Part shown: positions 39,196 to 49,201 of the stretch, in pieces
Position numbering within the stretch: the first letter of the stretch is position 1
Layout: each line of letters opens with the position of its first letter
Assembly (NCBI GenBank): GCA_019745555.1
Contig: JAIESX010000025.1
Location: 1 to 64,000, forward strand
Reading direction: 5' to 3'
DNA: 64,000 nucleotides
From: Burkholderiaceae bacterium
GTDB lineage: Bacteria; Pseudomonadota; Gammaproteobacteria; Burkholderiales; Burkholderiaceae_C
Translations under genes and position numbers: made by a program
The notes under the pieces: model-generated
What the model was told of the DNA's origin: nothing
The model's input: only the letters and a program-made list of their open reading frames with translations
Databases searched by the model: none

Positions 39196-40125
39196 TCAAT
39201 GCGCTCCACTGTCCAGCGTACCGCCGGCCTGCTGCACCCCCAGGCGCAGCTGCGCGGCGACCTGCAGGCCGAGGGCCTCGGCCGCGGCCAGATCGGCCGC
39301 GGGCGCGGCGGCCTGCGCGCGCACCAGGGGAATGCGGCCCTCGGGATCACCCCAGGCGGCCTGCAGACCCAGCGTGCCACCTTCGAGCGAGGCATAGGCC
39401 GCCAGCGGCATGGAGCAGCTGCCACCCATGGCGCGGCTGACCGCACGCTCCGCCGCCACGCGCAACCAGGTCCCCTGGTGCACCAGCGGTGCCAGGGCCG
39501 CCTGCACCTCTGGGCGGGCACTGCGGATCTCAATGCCCAGCGCGCCCTGTCCGGCAGCCGGCAACATTTCGCTGGGGGCAAAGACGGCACGGATGCGGTG
39601 CTCGAGGTCCAGACGCTTGAGACCGGCCGCGGCAAGGACAATGGCGTCGTACTGGCCTTCGTCAAGCTTGCGCAGGCGCGTGTCCAGGTTGCCGCGCAGG
39701 GGCTCGATCTTCAGGTCCGGGCGAGCGGCGCGCAGCAAGGCCACACGGCGCAGGCTGGAGGTACCGACCACAGCGCCTTGCGGTAGCGCCGCCAGGCCGG
39801 TGTATTTGGGCGAGACGAGGGCATCGCGCGGGTCCTCACGCTCCATCACGCAGGCCAGCACGAACCCCGAGGGCAACTCCATGGGCACGTCCTTCAGGGA
39901 GTGCACGGCTAGATCGGCGCGGCCTTCCTCCAGTGCCACCTCGAGCTCCTTGACAAAGAGACCCTTGCCGCCCACCTTGCTGAGCGACCGGTCAAGGATC
40001 TGGTCGCCCCGGGTCGTCATGCCCAGCAGGCTCACCTCATGCCCCTGCGCTTGCAGCAGGGCCTTCACATGCTCGGCCTGCCAGAGGGCAAGGCGGCTTT
40101 CGCGGGTGGCGATGGTCAGTTTCAT
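39196..40125 (-). CDS. hemC: porphobilinogen deaminase (hydroxymethylbilane synthase)
   Basis: HemC links four porphobilinogen units. The 309-residue protein begins [18 protein letters not shown], has the catalytic Asp in [11 protein letters not shown] and the dipyrromethane cofactor Cys in [13 protein letters not shown]. The ATG at 40125 is chosen for its family-like start. It is divergent from ppc and starts the heme gene run. Confidence 0.97.
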   Translation of the reverse strand: MKLTIATRESRLALWQAEHVKALLQAQGHEVSLLGMTTRGDQILDRSLSKVGGKGLFVKELEVALEEGRADLAVHSLKDVPMELPSGFVLACVMEREDPRDALVSPKYTGLAALPQGAVVGTSSLRRVALLRAARPDLKIEPLRGNLDTRLRKLDEGQYDAIVLAAAGLKRLDLEHRIRAVFAPSEMLPAAGQGALGIEIRSARPEVQAALAPLVHQGTWLRVAAERAVSRAMGGSCSMPLAAYASLEGGTLGLQAAWGDPEGRIPLVRAQAAAPAADLAAAEALGLQVAAQLRLGVQQAGGTLDSGAH

Positions 40126-40241
40126 GCGGTGGTCATTCGTGTTCAGGAACGCAGATTCATCAGTCGTCAAACACGGATTCATCAGCGGGCCGGCGATGCT
40201 AGCATGGCACGCCCCTCACATTTAACACCACGAGCCCAGCC

Positions 40242-43037
40242 ATGCCCGCCGCCCGCGCCTCCCGTGACAATGAACGCCCCCTGGTCGAAGACATCCGCCT
40301 GCTGGGCCGCATCCTCGGCGATGTGATCCGCGAACAGGAAGGCACCGAGGCCTACGAGTTGATCGAGCAGATCCGCAAGCTCTCCGTGGCCTTCCGCCGC
40401 CACGCCGACGCGGAAGCCGACAAGACGCTCAAGAAGCTGCTCAAGGGCCTGAGCGATGACCAGACGGTCAGCGTGATCCGTGCCTTCACCTACTTCAGCC
40501 ACCTGGCCAACCTGGCCGAGGACCGGCATCACATCCGCCGCCGCGCCGTGCATGAGCGCGCGGGCAACGAGCAGGAAGGCAGCATCGACGTGGCGCTGGC
40601 GCGCCTGCGATGGGCCGGGATCAGCACCCGCAGCATCGCCAACACCCTGGCACACAGCTACCTCTCGCCCGTGCTCACGGCCCACCCGACCGAGGTGCAG
40701 CGCAAGAGCATCCTGGACGCCGAACGCGACATCGCCCGCCTGCTGGTCGAGCGCGACGAGATCAAGGTGCGCGCCACCGGCCTGGACCCGAAGAAGGACC
40801 TGCTGACGCCGCGCGAGCTGGCCGCCAACGAGGCACGGCTGCGCGCCCGCGTGCTGCAGCTCTGGCAGACGCGCCTGGTGCGCAGCAGCAAGCTCATCGT
40901 CGCCGACGAGATCGAGAACGCACTGAGCTACTACGAGCCCACCTTTCTGCGCGAAATCCCGGCGCTCTATGCCAACCTGGAACGCGAACTCAACCAGCCC
41001 GTGCACAGCTTCCTGCGCATGGGTCACTGGATCGGTGGCGACCGCGACGGCAACCCCAACGTCGGCGCGCCCACCATGCAGATGGCCCTGGCACGCCAGG
41101 CCGAGGTCGCCTTGCGCCACTACCTGATGGAAGTGCATCTGCTCGGCAGCGAGCTCTCGGTCTCCGACCTGCTCGTGGGCTGCAGCCCCGAGATGCGCGC
41201 CCTGGCCGATGCCTCGCCCGACCACAGCGAGCACCGCAAGGACGAGCCCTATCGCCGGGCGCTGATCGGCATCTATGCCCGGCTGGCGGCCACGCTGCAG
41301 GCGCTGTCTGGCACGGAGGCGGCACGCCACGCCGTCGCCCCGCAGAATCCTTACCTCAACGCCGCCGACTTCCTGGCCGACCTGCGCACCATCGAGCAAT
41401 CGCTGGCCGAACGCCATGGCGCAGCCCTGACCCAGCAGCGTCTGCGCCCGCTGATCCGCGCCGTGCAGGTCTTCGGCTTTCACCTGGCCACGCTGGACCT
41501 GCGCCAGAGTTCGGACAAACACGAGGAAGTCATCGCCGAGCTGCTGGCCACGGCGCGCATCGAATCCAACTATTCCGGTCTGGACGAGGCAGCCAAGCGC
41601 AGCCTGCTGCTGCGCCTGCTGGCCGACGCAAGGCCGCTGCGCGTGGTGGGCGCGGACTACAGCGCCTGGACACAGAGTGAGCTGGCCGTGTTCGAAAGCG
41701 CGCGCCAGATGCGCCAGCGCTACGGCAGCGAGGCCATACGCCATTACATCATCAGCCACACCGAGACGGTGAGTGACCTGCTCGAAGTGCTGCTGCTGCA
41801 GAAAGAAGTGGGCCTGCTGCGCGGTACCCTGGACGCGCCCAGCTGCACGGCGGACCTCATCGTGGTGCCGCTCTTCGAGACCATCGAGGACCTGCGCAAC
41901 GCCGCGCCCATCATGCGCGAGTACTACGCCCTCCCCGGCATCGCGGGGATGATCCGGCGCAGCGGCGCCGAGCAGGACATCATGCTCGGCTACTCCGACA
42001 GCAACAAGGACGGCGGCATCTTCACGAGCAACTGGGAGCTCTACCGCGCCGAGATCGCGCTGGTGGATCTCTTCGACGAACTCAAGCCGATTCAATTGCG
42101 CCTGTTCCACGGCCGCGGCGGCACCGTGGGCCGCGGTGGCGGTCCGAGCTACCAGGCCATCCTGGCCCAGCCCCCGGGCACGGTGCGCGGCCAGATCCGC
42201 CTGACCGAGCAGGGCGAGGTCATCGCCTCCAAGTACGCCAACCCCGAGATCGGTCGGCGCAATCTCGAAACCCTCGTGGCCGCCACGCTGGAAGCCACGC
42301 TGCTGCAACCCACCAAGTCCGCCGCGCCCGCCTGGCTGCAGGCCGCGGCCGAACTCTCCCAAGCCAGCATGGGCGCCTACCGCAAGCTGGTCTACGAGAC
42401 CGAAGGCTTTGCCGAATATTTCTTCGGCGCCACCCCCATCCGCGAGATCGCCGAGCTCAATATCGGCTCGCGCCCGGCCTCGCGCAAGGCCACGCAGAAG
42501 ATCGAGGACCTGCGCGCCATTCCCTGGGGCTTCTCCTGGGGCCAGTGCCGTCTGACCCTGCCCGGCTGGTACGGCTTCGGCTCGGCCGTCGAGGCTTTCC
42601 TCAACGCAGGAGGCAACAAGGAGCACAAGGAACGCCTGGCCCTGCTGCAGAAGATGGCCCGCCAATGGCCCTTCTTCAAGACCCTGCTCTCCAACATGGA
42701 CATGGTGCTGGCCAAGAGCGACCTGGCCCTGGGCTCACGCTATGCCGAGCTGGTCAGCGACGGCAAGCTGCGCCGCAAGGTCTACACGCAGATCGAGGCC
42801 GAGTGGCAGCGCACCGTGCACGCGCTCACCCTGCTCACCGGCGAGAAGCAGCGTCTGGCCGGCAACGCTGCCCTGCAACGCTCCATCCGCCACCGCTTTC
42901 CCTACATCGACCCGCTGCATCACCTGCAGGTGGAGCTGATGCGGCGTTACCGCGCCGGCCAGGCCGACGAGCGCGTTCGGCGCGGCATTCACATATCGAT
43001 CAACGGGATTGCGGCGGGGTTGAGGAATACGGGCTGA
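40242..43037 (+). CDS. ppc: phosphoenolpyruvate carboxylase
   Basis: PPC makes oxaloacetate from phosphoenolpyruvate and bicarbonate, refilling the TCA cycle. The 931-residue protein has the catalytic His in [12 protein letters not shown], the active-site segments [11 protein letters not shown] and [14 protein letters not shown], and ends in the conserved [12 protein letters not shown] tail. Length fits the bacterial enzyme. Transcribed divergently from hemC, with about 116 bases between them. Confidence 0.98.
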   Translation: MPAARASRDNERPLVEDIRLLGRILGDVIREQEGTEAYELIEQIRKLSVAFRRHADAEADKTLKKLLKGLSDDQTVSVIRAFTYFSHLANLAEDRHHIRRRAVHERAGNEQEGSIDVALARLRWAGISTRSIANTLAHSYLSPVLTAHPTEVQRKSILDAERDIARLLVERDEIKVRATGLDPKKDLLTPRELAANEARLRARVLQLWQTRLVRSSKLIVADEIENALSYYEPTFLREIPALYANLERELNQPVHSFLRMGHWIGGDRDGNPNVGAPTMQMALARQAEVALRHYLMEVHLLGSELSVSDLLVGCSPEMRALADASPDHSEHRKDEPYRRALIGIYARLAATLQALSGTEAARHAVAPQNPYLNAADFLADLRTIEQSLAERHGAALTQQRLRPLIRAVQVFGFHLATLDLRQSSDKHEEVIAELLATARIESNYSGLDEAAKRSLLLRLLADARPLRVVGADYSAWTQSELAVFESARQMRQRYGSEAIRHYIISHTETVSDLLEVLLLQKEVGLLRGTLDAPSCTADLIVVPLFETIEDLRNAAPIMREYYALPGIAGMIRRSGAEQDIMLGYSDSNKDGGIFTSNWELYRAEIALVDLFDELKPIQLRLFHGRGGTVGRGGGPSYQAILAQPPGTVRGQIRLTEQGEVIASKYANPEIGRRNLETLVAATLEATLLQPTKSAAPAWLQAAAELSQASMGAYRKLVYETEGFAEYFFGATPIREIAELNIGSRPASRKATQKIEDLRAIPWGFSWGQCRLTLPGWYGFGSAVEAFLNAGGNKEHKERLALLQKMARQWPFFKTLLSNMDMVLAKSDLALGSRYAELVSDGKLRRKVYTQIEAEWQRTVHALTLLTGEKQRLAGNAALQRSIRHRFPYIDPLHHLQVELMRRYRAGQADERVRRGIHISINGIAAGLRNTG

Positions 43038-43075
43038 TTTCCGTAGGTCAGATTTCGATTTGAGGGCAGGAAAAG

Positions 43076-43462
43076 GTGATCGGATGGATCGACACGGGTG
43101 AGATGGTCATCGTGCTGCTCTTGGCAGCTCTTGCCATTTTCATTCTTTGGGAATCGTTCAAGCGAGCAAAGCCCGCATCCCGCAACACTTCTGCTACGCC
43201 GGAGCAGACCGCCTCGGAACTCGGTTTGCTGATCGGCGCAGTTGTTCTTGCGATAACAGGAACCCTGGCGATGCTGGATCCCACGCATGTCCACACGACT
43301 GGACGAAGCGCCTTCTTCTGGAATGCGCTATTCGGCGCATTCGGCAAACTGGGTATCGCGGCAGTGTTCTGGATCGCCGCAGTCTTGGCATTGGGTGCCT
43401 GGTATGTGCGCCGAAAAACCCGACTGAGTTCAGCTCAGAAACAAGCTCATTCGGGCCTGTAG
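43076..43462 (+). CDS. small membrane protein of unknown function
   Basis: A 128-residue protein with three likely helices (VIVLLLAALAIFILW, LGLLIGAVVLAITGTLAML, LGIAAVFWIAAVLALGAW) and a basic C-terminus. I do not recognise it. The start is GTG at 43076 with AGGA close upstream; an ATG nine codons later is possible. Its base composition is visibly lower in GC than ppc or queD, and it overlaps the 3' end of convergent queD by 16 bases. It may be a recent arrival. Confidence 0.65.
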   Translation: MIGWIDTGEMVIVLLLAALAIFILWESFKRAKPASRNTSATPEQTASELGLLIGAVVLAITGTLAMLDPTHVHTTGRSAFFWNALFGAFGKLGIAAVFWIAAVLALGAWYVRRKTRLSSAQKQAHSGL

Positions 43463-43809
43463 ACGCACTTGTCCCCGATCGCCTGCCGCTCCACCGTCAC
43501 AGCTGCCAGACCCGGAATCTTGGGTTTGAGTTCTTTCCAGATGAAAGCGCAGAGGTTTTCCAGCGTGGGGATGCCCAGGCCGGGTACCTCGTCGAGAAAG
43601 TGGTGGTCCAGCTTGTCGCGCAGCGCGTTCACCTCGCGGCGCACATGGCCCAGATCCAGCACCATGCCGGTCTCGCCCTTGGGCTCGCCACGTACCGCCA
43701 CCTCGGCGTAGTAGGTGTGGCCGTGCACGCGCTTGCTGCCCTCAGCCTCGATCTCGCGGCGCAGTGTGTGGGCGGCGTCAAAGAAGAAGCGCTGGCTGAT
43801 CTCGTACAT
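43447..43809 (-). CDS. queD: 6-carboxytetrahydropterin synthase QueD-like, catalytic Cys replaced
   Basis: QueD turns dihydroneopterin triphosphate into 6-carboxytetrahydropterin for queuosine and other deazaguanines. The 120-residue T-fold protein has zinc-binding His in DAAHTL and in RVHGHTYYAEV, and LDHHFLDEVPG and PTLENLCAFIW as usual. In E. coli the nucleophile Cys27 is in HKCGRLHGH; here the aligned residue is Ser (EGSKRVHGH). It lies next to queE on the same strand, so a deazapurine role is still likely. Confidence 0.88.
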   Translation of the reverse strand: MYEISQRFFFDAAHTLRREIEAEGSKRVHGHTYYAEVAVRGEPKGETGMVLDLGHVRREVNALRDKLDHHFLDEVPGLGIPTLENLCAFIWKELKPKIPGLAAVTVERQAIGDKCVYRPE

Positions 43810-43825
43810 CAATATCTTTCGGTGA

Positions 43826-44461
43826 CTAGCGTATGCCGATCATCTTGTGCGACTGGATGCCCAGCCGCCACTGCGGGTGTTGCTGGCAGTAGGCGATGGC
43901 GCGTTCCGTGTTGGCCACGCGGTCCGGCCCGTCCATGGGCTGCAGGAAAAAGTGCTGGAAGTCCATCCCGGCGAAACGCGCCGGGTCGGCTTGGACCTGC
44001 GGATAGACCAGCTTGAGCTCGTGGCCATGGGTGAGCACCACCTCGGCATCGGCCTTGGGACTGACGCAGATCCAGTCCAGGCCCGGCGGGGCGGGTTGCG
44101 TGCCATTGGTCTCCACGGCAATCGTGAAGCCACGGGCGTGCAGCGCCGTGGTCAGCGCCTCGTCCACCTGCAGCAGGGGCTCGCCACCGGTCAGCACCAC
44201 ATAGCGCGCGGCGCGGCCCTGGGGTTCCCAGGCCTTTTCAATCGCATCCGCCAGTGCATCGGCATCGGCGAACTTGCCGCCGCCCGTGCCGTCCGTCCCC
44301 ACGAAATCCGTGTCGCAGAAGCTGCAGACGGCCGTGGCCCGGTCCTCCTCGCGCCCGCTCCAGAGATTGCAACCCGCGAAGCGGCAGAACACCGCCGCCC
44401 GGCCGGACTGCGCGCCTTCGCCTTGCAGGGTGTAGAAGATCTCTTTGACGGAGTAGGTCAT
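43826..44461 (-). CDS. queE: 7-carboxy-7-deazaguanine synthase
   Basis: QueE is a radical SAM enzyme that makes 7-carboxy-7-deazaguanine. The 211-residue protein begins with KEIFYTLQGEGAQSG and has the cluster Cys triad in the QueE-type CX14CX2C spacing (AGCNL then VCSFCDTDF). Later landmarks are VLTGGEPLLQVD and CVSPKADAE. The ATG at 44461 gives the family start. queD follows 16 bases later; other queuosine genes are not in this window. Confidence 0.95.
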   Translation of the reverse strand: MTYSVKEIFYTLQGEGAQSGRAAVFCRFAGCNLWSGREEDRATAVCSFCDTDFVGTDGTGGGKFADADALADAIEKAWEPQGRAARYVVLTGGEPLLQVDEALTTALHARGFTIAVETNGTQPAPPGLDWICVSPKADAEVVLTHGHELKLVYPQVQADPARFAGMDFQHFFLQPMDGPDRVANTERAIAYCQQHPQWRLGIQSHKMIGIR

Positions 44462-44560
44462 AAGGGGGGGATTTTCGCAGGTTCTATTCTTCGGCGGTTG
44501 GCCTTGGGGTGCGTGGCTTTGCCGGTTCTCTCCTCGGCGGCTTGGTTTGGCCGGGATGTG

Positions 44561-44941
44561 CGCCCGGCGGCGCAGTTCCTTTTCTTTGTCTCGCCAAAGA
44601 AAAGGAACCAAAAGAAAAGCGACCCTGGTGTCTGTGACCCCGGCATAGCCGGGGTCACAGACACCAGGGCGAGTAATACCAAACAACCGAACCCCACAAG
44701 GACGCGCCGTGGCGCGTCCTTGTTATCTTGGGTTTTCGGATTCGGACCCCACCGCCGTCATGAGGAGGCGAGTAGCGCAGGTCTGAGCGGAGTAAGGGGC
44801 GCGCATGTTTGAGCCCGCAGGACGAGTTTGCGCGCACCCCGCTCAGACCGAGCAACGCAGCGGGCCGACGAATCCGGCTCGCCTTTTCTTTGGGTACTTT
44901 CTTTTGGCGAAGCAAAAGAAAGTACCTCGCCCGCCGGGGCG
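44561..44941. mobile_element. MITE-like element with palindromic terminal inverted repeats
   Basis: About 381 bases. The left end (44561-44621) and the reverse complement of the right end (44887-44941) align: both read CGCCC..GGCGG..., then a perfect 14-bp hairpin (44575-44608, loop TCTCGC; and 44893-44926, loop GCGAAG), then AAAGAAAAGgCGA. Inside are a 22-bp perfect stem (44623-44669), a 12-bp stem (44697-44722), and an 11-bp inverted pair (44780-44790 and 44839-44849). No transposase is encoded. It looks like a non-autonomous element or REP-type repeat. Confidence 0.65.
44623..44669. repeat. 22-bp perfect inverted repeat
   Basis: Arms 44623-44644 and 44648-44669 are perfect reverse complements with only ATA between them. 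The stem begins CCCTGGTGTCTGTG. Such a stem is far stronger than a typical terminator and lacks a T-run. Confidence 0.9.
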
Positions 44942-45005
44942 AGACCCGACCTGCCACGTCAGCCAACACGACAAGAAGAAAACCAGACCCCATAGAATCC
45001 CCGCC

Positions 45006-46307
45006 ATGCCCCGCGACCCAACCCAGTTGCACCAGCCCCTCCCCGAACGCCTGCGCCCCCAGACCCTGGGCGAGGTCATCGGCCAGCAGCACCTGCTGGG
45101 CGAGGGCATGCCCCTGCGCATCGCCTTTGAATCGGGCCAGCCCCACAGCTGCATCCTCTGGGGCCCGCCGGGCACGGGCAAGACCACGATTGCGCGGCTC
45201 ATGGCCGATGCCTTCGGGGCGCAGTTCATCAGCATCAGCGCGGTGCTGGGTGGTGTGAAGGACATCCGCGAGGCCGTCGAGCTGGCGCAGGTGGCAGTGG
45301 GCCAGAACAAGCGCACCATCGTCTTCGTTGACGAGGTGCACCGCTTCAACAAGAGCCAGCAGGACGCCTTTCTGCCGCATGTGGAGTCCGGCCTCTTCAC
45401 CTTCATCGGCGCCACCACCGAGAACCCCTCCTTCGAGGTCAACTCCGCCCTGCTCTCGCGCGCCGCGGTCTATGTGCTGCAGTCGCTGAGTGAAGACGAC
45501 CTCAGGCAGATCGTGCAGCGCGCCCTCGACATCGAGGCCGTGCCCCCCCTGGAAGACGCGGCGCGCGACCGGCTCATCGCCTATGCCGATGGTGACGCGC
45601 GCCGCCTGCTCAACACGCTCGAGACCCTGGCCGTGGCGGCCACGCAGCAGAAGCAGCAGCGCATAACCGATGACTGGCTGCTCAAGGTGCTGGGCGAGCG
45701 CATGCGCCGTTACGACAAGGGCGGCGAGCAGTTCTACGACACCATCAGCGCGCTGCACAAGTCGGTGCGTGGCTCAGACCCCGATGCCTCGCTCTACTGG
45801 TTCGTGCGCATGCTCGACGGCGGCGCCGACCCACGTTACATGGCACGCCGCCTGGTGCGCATGGCGAGTGAAGACATCGGCCTGGCCGACCCCCGCGCCC
45901 TGCGCCTGGCATTGGACGCCGCCGAGGTCTACGAGCGCCTGGGCTCGCCCGAGGGTGAGCTGGCCCTGGCCGAGTGTGTGGTCTACCTGGCCATCGCCCC
46001 CAAGAGCAATGCCGTCTACAAGGCCTACAACGAGGCCAAAGCCTTCATCAAGAAGGACGGCACCCGCCCGGTGCCCATGCACCTGCGCAATGCACCGACC
46101 AAGCTCATGAAGGATCTGGACTACGGCAAGAACTACCGATATGCCCACGACGAAGAGGGGGCATTCGCGGCCGGTGAGAGCTATCTGCCCGAGGGCATGT
46201 CCGAACCGGGTTTCTACCGACCTGTGGAGCGCGGGCTGGAGATCAAAATCGCCGAAAAGATGCGTACACTGCGCGCGCTCAACGATAAAAGTCGGAACAA
46301 GCACTAA
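45006..46307 (+). CDS. rarA: replication-associated recombination protein A
   Basis: RarA (MgsA) is a clamp-loader-like AAA+ ATPase that acts at stalled replication forks. The 433-residue protein has Walker A at 53-60 (GPPGTGKT), Walker B VFVDEVHR, the sensor GATTENPSFEV and the C-terminal helical domain with GSDPDASLYWFVRML and YLPEGM. The ATG at 45006 was chosen; upstream frame belongs to the repeat element. livH follows after 62 bases. Confidence 0.97.
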   Translation: MPRDPTQLHQPLPERLRPQTLGEVIGQQHLLGEGMPLRIAFESGQPHSCILWGPPGTGKTTIARLMADAFGAQFISISAVLGGVKDIREAVELAQVAVGQNKRTIVFVDEVHRFNKSQQDAFLPHVESGLFTFIGATTENPSFEVNSALLSRAAVYVLQSLSEDDLRQIVQRALDIEAVPPLEDAARDRLIAYADGDARRLLNTLETLAVAATQQKQQRITDDWLLKVLGERMRRYDKGGEQFYDTISALHKSVRGSDPDASLYWFVRMLDGGADPRYMARRLVRMASEDIGLADPRALRLALDAAEVYERLGSPEGELALAECVVYLAIAPKSNAVYKAYNEAKAFIKKDGTRPVPMHLRNAPTKLMKDLDYGKNYRYAHDEEGAFAAGESYLPEGMSEPGFYRPVERGLEIKIAEKMRTLRALNDKSRNKH

Positions 46308-46369
46308 ACGCGACAACCTGCCACCTATGGCATGAAGCTTGCTGCAAGCAAACCAGTGACAGGTCACAC

Positions 46370-47290
46370 ATGGACATCTTTCTCCAACAAATCATCAACG
46401 GCTTGGTGCTGGGCAGCATGTATGCCCTGGTGGCCCTGGGCTACACCATGGTCTACGGCATCATCGGCCTGATCAACTTCGCGCACGGCGAAGTGCTCAT
46501 GGTCGGTGCGCTCGTGAGCTGGACGGTCATCGGCATCCTTCAGCCCCTGCTGCCGCCCTGGCTGGTGCTGATCATCGCCCTCATCGTCGCCTGCGTGCTG
46601 GCCGCGGCCCTGAATTACAGCATCGAAAAAGTGGCCTACCGGCCGCTGCGCAACAGCCCGCGTCTCGCTCCCCTGATCACAGCCATCGGCATGTCCATCC
46701 TGCTGCAGACCATGGCCATGATCATCTGGAAGCCCAACTACAAGTCCTACCCCACACTGCTGCCGAGCACGCCCATCCAGGTCGGCGGCGCCAGCATCAC
46801 GCCCACGCAGATCATGATCCTGGTCACCACCGTGGTCACGCTGGCCGCGCTGATGTGGCTGGTGCACGCCACCAAGCTGGGCCGCGCCATGCGCGCCACG
46901 GCCGAGAACCCGCGTGTGGCCGCGCTCATGGGCGTGCAGCCCGACCGCGTGATCTCGGCCACCTTCATCATCGGCGCCGTGCTGGCCGCGATTGCCGGTG
47001 TGATGTGGGCCAGCAACTACGGCACGGTGCAGCACAGCATGGGCTTCCTGCCCGGGCTCAAGGCCTTCACGGCCGCAGTCTTCGGTGGCATCGGCAACCT
47101 GGCGGGCGCCGTGGTCGGCGGCATCCTGCTCGGGCTGATCGAGTCCATCGGTGCCGGCTATATCGGCGACCTTACGGGCGGTGTGCTGGGCAGCCACTAC
47201 ACCGACATCCTCGCCTTCATCGTGCTGATCCTCGTGCTCACGCTGCGGCCCTCGGGCCTGCTGGGTGAACGTGTGGCGGACCGGGCTTGA
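46370..47290 (+). CDS. livH: branched-chain amino acid ABC transporter permease LivH
   Basis: A 306-residue polytopic permease. It has the LivH family start QQIINGLVLGSMYALVALG, GLINFAHGEVLMVGA, and the EAA-like loop GRAMRATAENPRVAALMG that contacts the ATPases, followed by AVFGGIGNLAGAVVGG. About eight hydrophobic segments are visible. It is first of livH-livM-livG-livF; the substrate-binding protein is not in this window. Confidence 0.95.
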   Translation: MDIFLQQIINGLVLGSMYALVALGYTMVYGIIGLINFAHGEVLMVGALVSWTVIGILQPLLPPWLVLIIALIVACVLAAALNYSIEKVAYRPLRNSPRLAPLITAIGMSILLQTMAMIIWKPNYKSYPTLLPSTPIQVGGASITPTQIMILVTTVVTLAALMWLVHATKLGRAMRATAENPRVAALMGVQPDRVISATFIIGAVLAAIAGVMWASNYGTVQHSMGFLPGLKAFTAAVFGGIGNLAGAVVGGILLGLIESIGAGYIGDLTGGVLGSHYTDILAFIVLILVLTLRPSGLLGERVADRA

Positions 47291-47300
47291 GGGGTTGCGC

Positions 47301-48398
47301 ATGCAGATGAACTCCCGTCACCGCCTCATCGCCATCGTGCTGGCCGCCATCGGCCTGCTGGTGCTGCCGCTGATCCTGCAGGGCTATGGCAATGCCTGGG
47401 TGCGCATCCTGGACATGGCCCTGCTTTTCGTGCTGCTGGCCCTGGGCCTGAACATCGTGGTGGGCTACGCCGGCCTGCTGGACCTGGGCTTCGTGGCCTT
47501 CTTCGCCATCGGCGCCTATATGTTCGGCCTGATGGCATCGCCCCACCTGAGCGACCATTTCCCGGCCTTCGCCGCCATGTTCCCCAACGGCCTGCACACC
47601 CCGCTGTGGATCGTGATACCGCTGGCCGTGCTGCTGGCCGGCATCCTGGGCATCCTGCTGGGCGCGCCCACGCTGCGGCTGCGTGGCGACTATCTGGCCA
47701 TCGTGACCCTGGGTTTCGGCGAGATCATCCGCGTGTTCCTGAACAACCTGGACCATCCGGTCAACATCACCAACGGACCCAAGGGCATCGGCCAGATCGA
47801 CTCGATCAAGTTCTTCGGTTTCGACCTGGGCAAGAAGCTCAATGTCTTCGGCTTCGACATCGCGCCGGTCACCATGTACTACTACCTTTTCCTCGTGCTG
47901 GTGGTGGTCAGCGTGATCATCTGCCACCGCCTGGAGTTCTCGCGCATCGGCCGCGCCTGGATGGCGATCCGCGAGGACGAGATCGCCGCCAAGGCCATGG
48001 GCATCAACACCCGCAACATGAAACTGCTGGCCTTCGGCATGGGCGCCACCTTCGGCGGCGTGGCCGGCTCCATGTTCGCGGCCTTCCAGGGCTTCATCTC
48101 GCCCGAGTCCTTCAGCCTGATGGAGTCGGTGATGATCGTGGCCATGGTGGTGCTCGGCGGCATCGGCCACCTGCCGGGCGTGATCCTGGGCGCGGTGCTG
48201 CTGGCGGCCCTGCCCGAGGTGCTGCGCTATGTGGCCGGCCCGCTGCAGGCCATGACGGACGGACGGCTCGACGCCTCCATCCTGCGCCAGCTGCTGATCG
48301 CCCTGGCCATGATTGTCGTCATGCTGCTGCGCCCGCGCGGTCTCTGGCCCTCACCCGAACACGGCAAGATCCGGCGCACGAAAGGGGGCCCGGCATGA
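47301..48398 (+). CDS. livM: branched-chain amino acid ABC transporter permease LivM
   Basis: A 365-residue partner permease. Family marks: ALGLNIVVGYAGLLDLGFVAFF, here in two parts (ALGLNIVVGYAGLLDLG and FVAFFAIGAY), LRGDYLAIVTLGFGEIIR, and the cytoplasmic loop GRAWMAIREDEIAAKAMGIN. The ATG at 47301 has GAGGGG seven bases upstream, 11 bases after livH; a longer frame overlapping livH is less likely. Overlaps livG as ATGA. Confidence 0.95.
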   Translation: MQMNSRHRLIAIVLAAIGLLVLPLILQGYGNAWVRILDMALLFVLLALGLNIVVGYAGLLDLGFVAFFAIGAYMFGLMASPHLSDHFPAFAAMFPNGLHTPLWIVIPLAVLLAGILGILLGAPTLRLRGDYLAIVTLGFGEIIRVFLNNLDHPVNITNGPKGIGQIDSIKFFGFDLGKKLNVFGFDIAPVTMYYYLFLVLVVVSVIICHRLEFSRIGRAWMAIREDEIAAKAMGINTRNMKLLAFGMGATFGGVAGSMFAAFQGFISPESFSLMESVMIVAMVVLGGIGHLPGVILGAVLLAALPEVLRYVAGPLQAMTDGRLDASILRQLLIALAMIVVMLLRPRGLWPSPEHGKIRRTKGGPA

Positions 48399-49201
48399 GC
48401 GCGCACCCCGACACCCTGCTCCAGGTCAGCGGCGTCTCCAAGCGCTTCGGCGGCCTGCAGGCGCTCAACGACGTGCACCTGCGCATCCAGCGCGGCATGG
48501 TCTACGGCCTGATCGGCCCCAATGGGGCGGGCAAGACCACCTTCTTCAATGTCATCACCGGCCTGTACACGCCAGACAGCGGCAGCTTCGAGCTCGCCGG
48601 CCGTCCCTACAAGCCCACGGCCGTGCACGAGGTCGCGCGCACCGGCATTGCCCGCACCTTCCAGAACATCCGCCTCTTTGCCGACATGACGGCGCTGGAG
48701 AACGTGATGGTGGGCCGGCACATCCGTTCGTCGTCGGGCCTGCTGGGCGCCATCTTCCGCACCCGCAGCTTCGAGCAGGAAGAGGCCGACATCACCCGCC
48801 GCGCCAACGAGCTGCTCGACTACGTGGGCATCGGCCACCTGGGTGACTACAAGGCCCGTACCCTGAGCTACGGTGACCAGCGCCGCCTGGAGATCGCACG
48901 GGCGCTGGCCACCGAGCCGCAGCTGCTGGCCCTGGACGAACCCGCCGCCGGCATGAACGCCACCGAGAAGGTGGAGCTGCGCGCCCTGATCGAGCGCATC
49001 CGCACCGACGGCATCACCGTGCTGCTGATCGAGCACGACGTGAAACTGGTCATGGGCCTGTGCGATCGTGTCACCGTGCTCGACTACGGCCGCCAGATCG
49101 CCGAGGGCACGCCACTGGACGTACAGAAGAACGAGAAGGTCATCGAGGCCTATCTGGGCCACGGCGGCGCCAAGACGGCCGCGGAGGCCACGGCATCATG
49201 A
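48395..49201 (+). CDS. livG: branched-chain amino acid ABC transporter ATP-binding protein LivG
   Basis: A 268-residue ABC ATPase: Walker A GPNGAGKTTFFN, a LivG-specific insertion region with RTGIARTFQNIRLF, signature TLSYGDQRRLEIARAL, Walker B LLALDEPAAGMN, H-loop LIEHDVKLVMG. It overlaps livM (ATGA) and livF (ATGA). With LivF it forms the ATPase pair for the LivHM permease. Confidence 0.96.
   Translation: MSAHPDTLLQVSGVSKRFGGLQALNDVHLRIQRGMVYGLIGPNGAGKTTFFNVITGLYTPDSGSFELAGRPYKPTAVHEVARTGIARTFQNIRLFADMTALENVMVGRHIRSSSGLLGAIFRTRSFEQEEADITRRANELLDYVGIGHLGDYKARTLSYGDQRRLEIARALATEPQLLALDEPAAGMNATEKVELRALIERIRTDGITVLLIEHDVKLVMGLCDRVTVLDYGRQIAEGTPLDVQKNEKVIEAYLGHGGAKTAAEATAS

Larger units (their letters stand above)
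44462..45005. other. 544-base gap filled by repeat structures
   Basis: Between divergent queE and rarA there is no believable gene. Most of the space is one composite element (44561-44941) made of hairpins, followed by about 65 bases before the rarA start. A 99-base stretch before the element, next to queE, shows nothing clear apart from runs of G and C. Confidence 0.7.

Noticed and set aside
40182-42665. 827-codon open frame opposite ppc
   Set aside because: Pure shadow of a GC-rich gene; ppc is complete with all active-site motifs.
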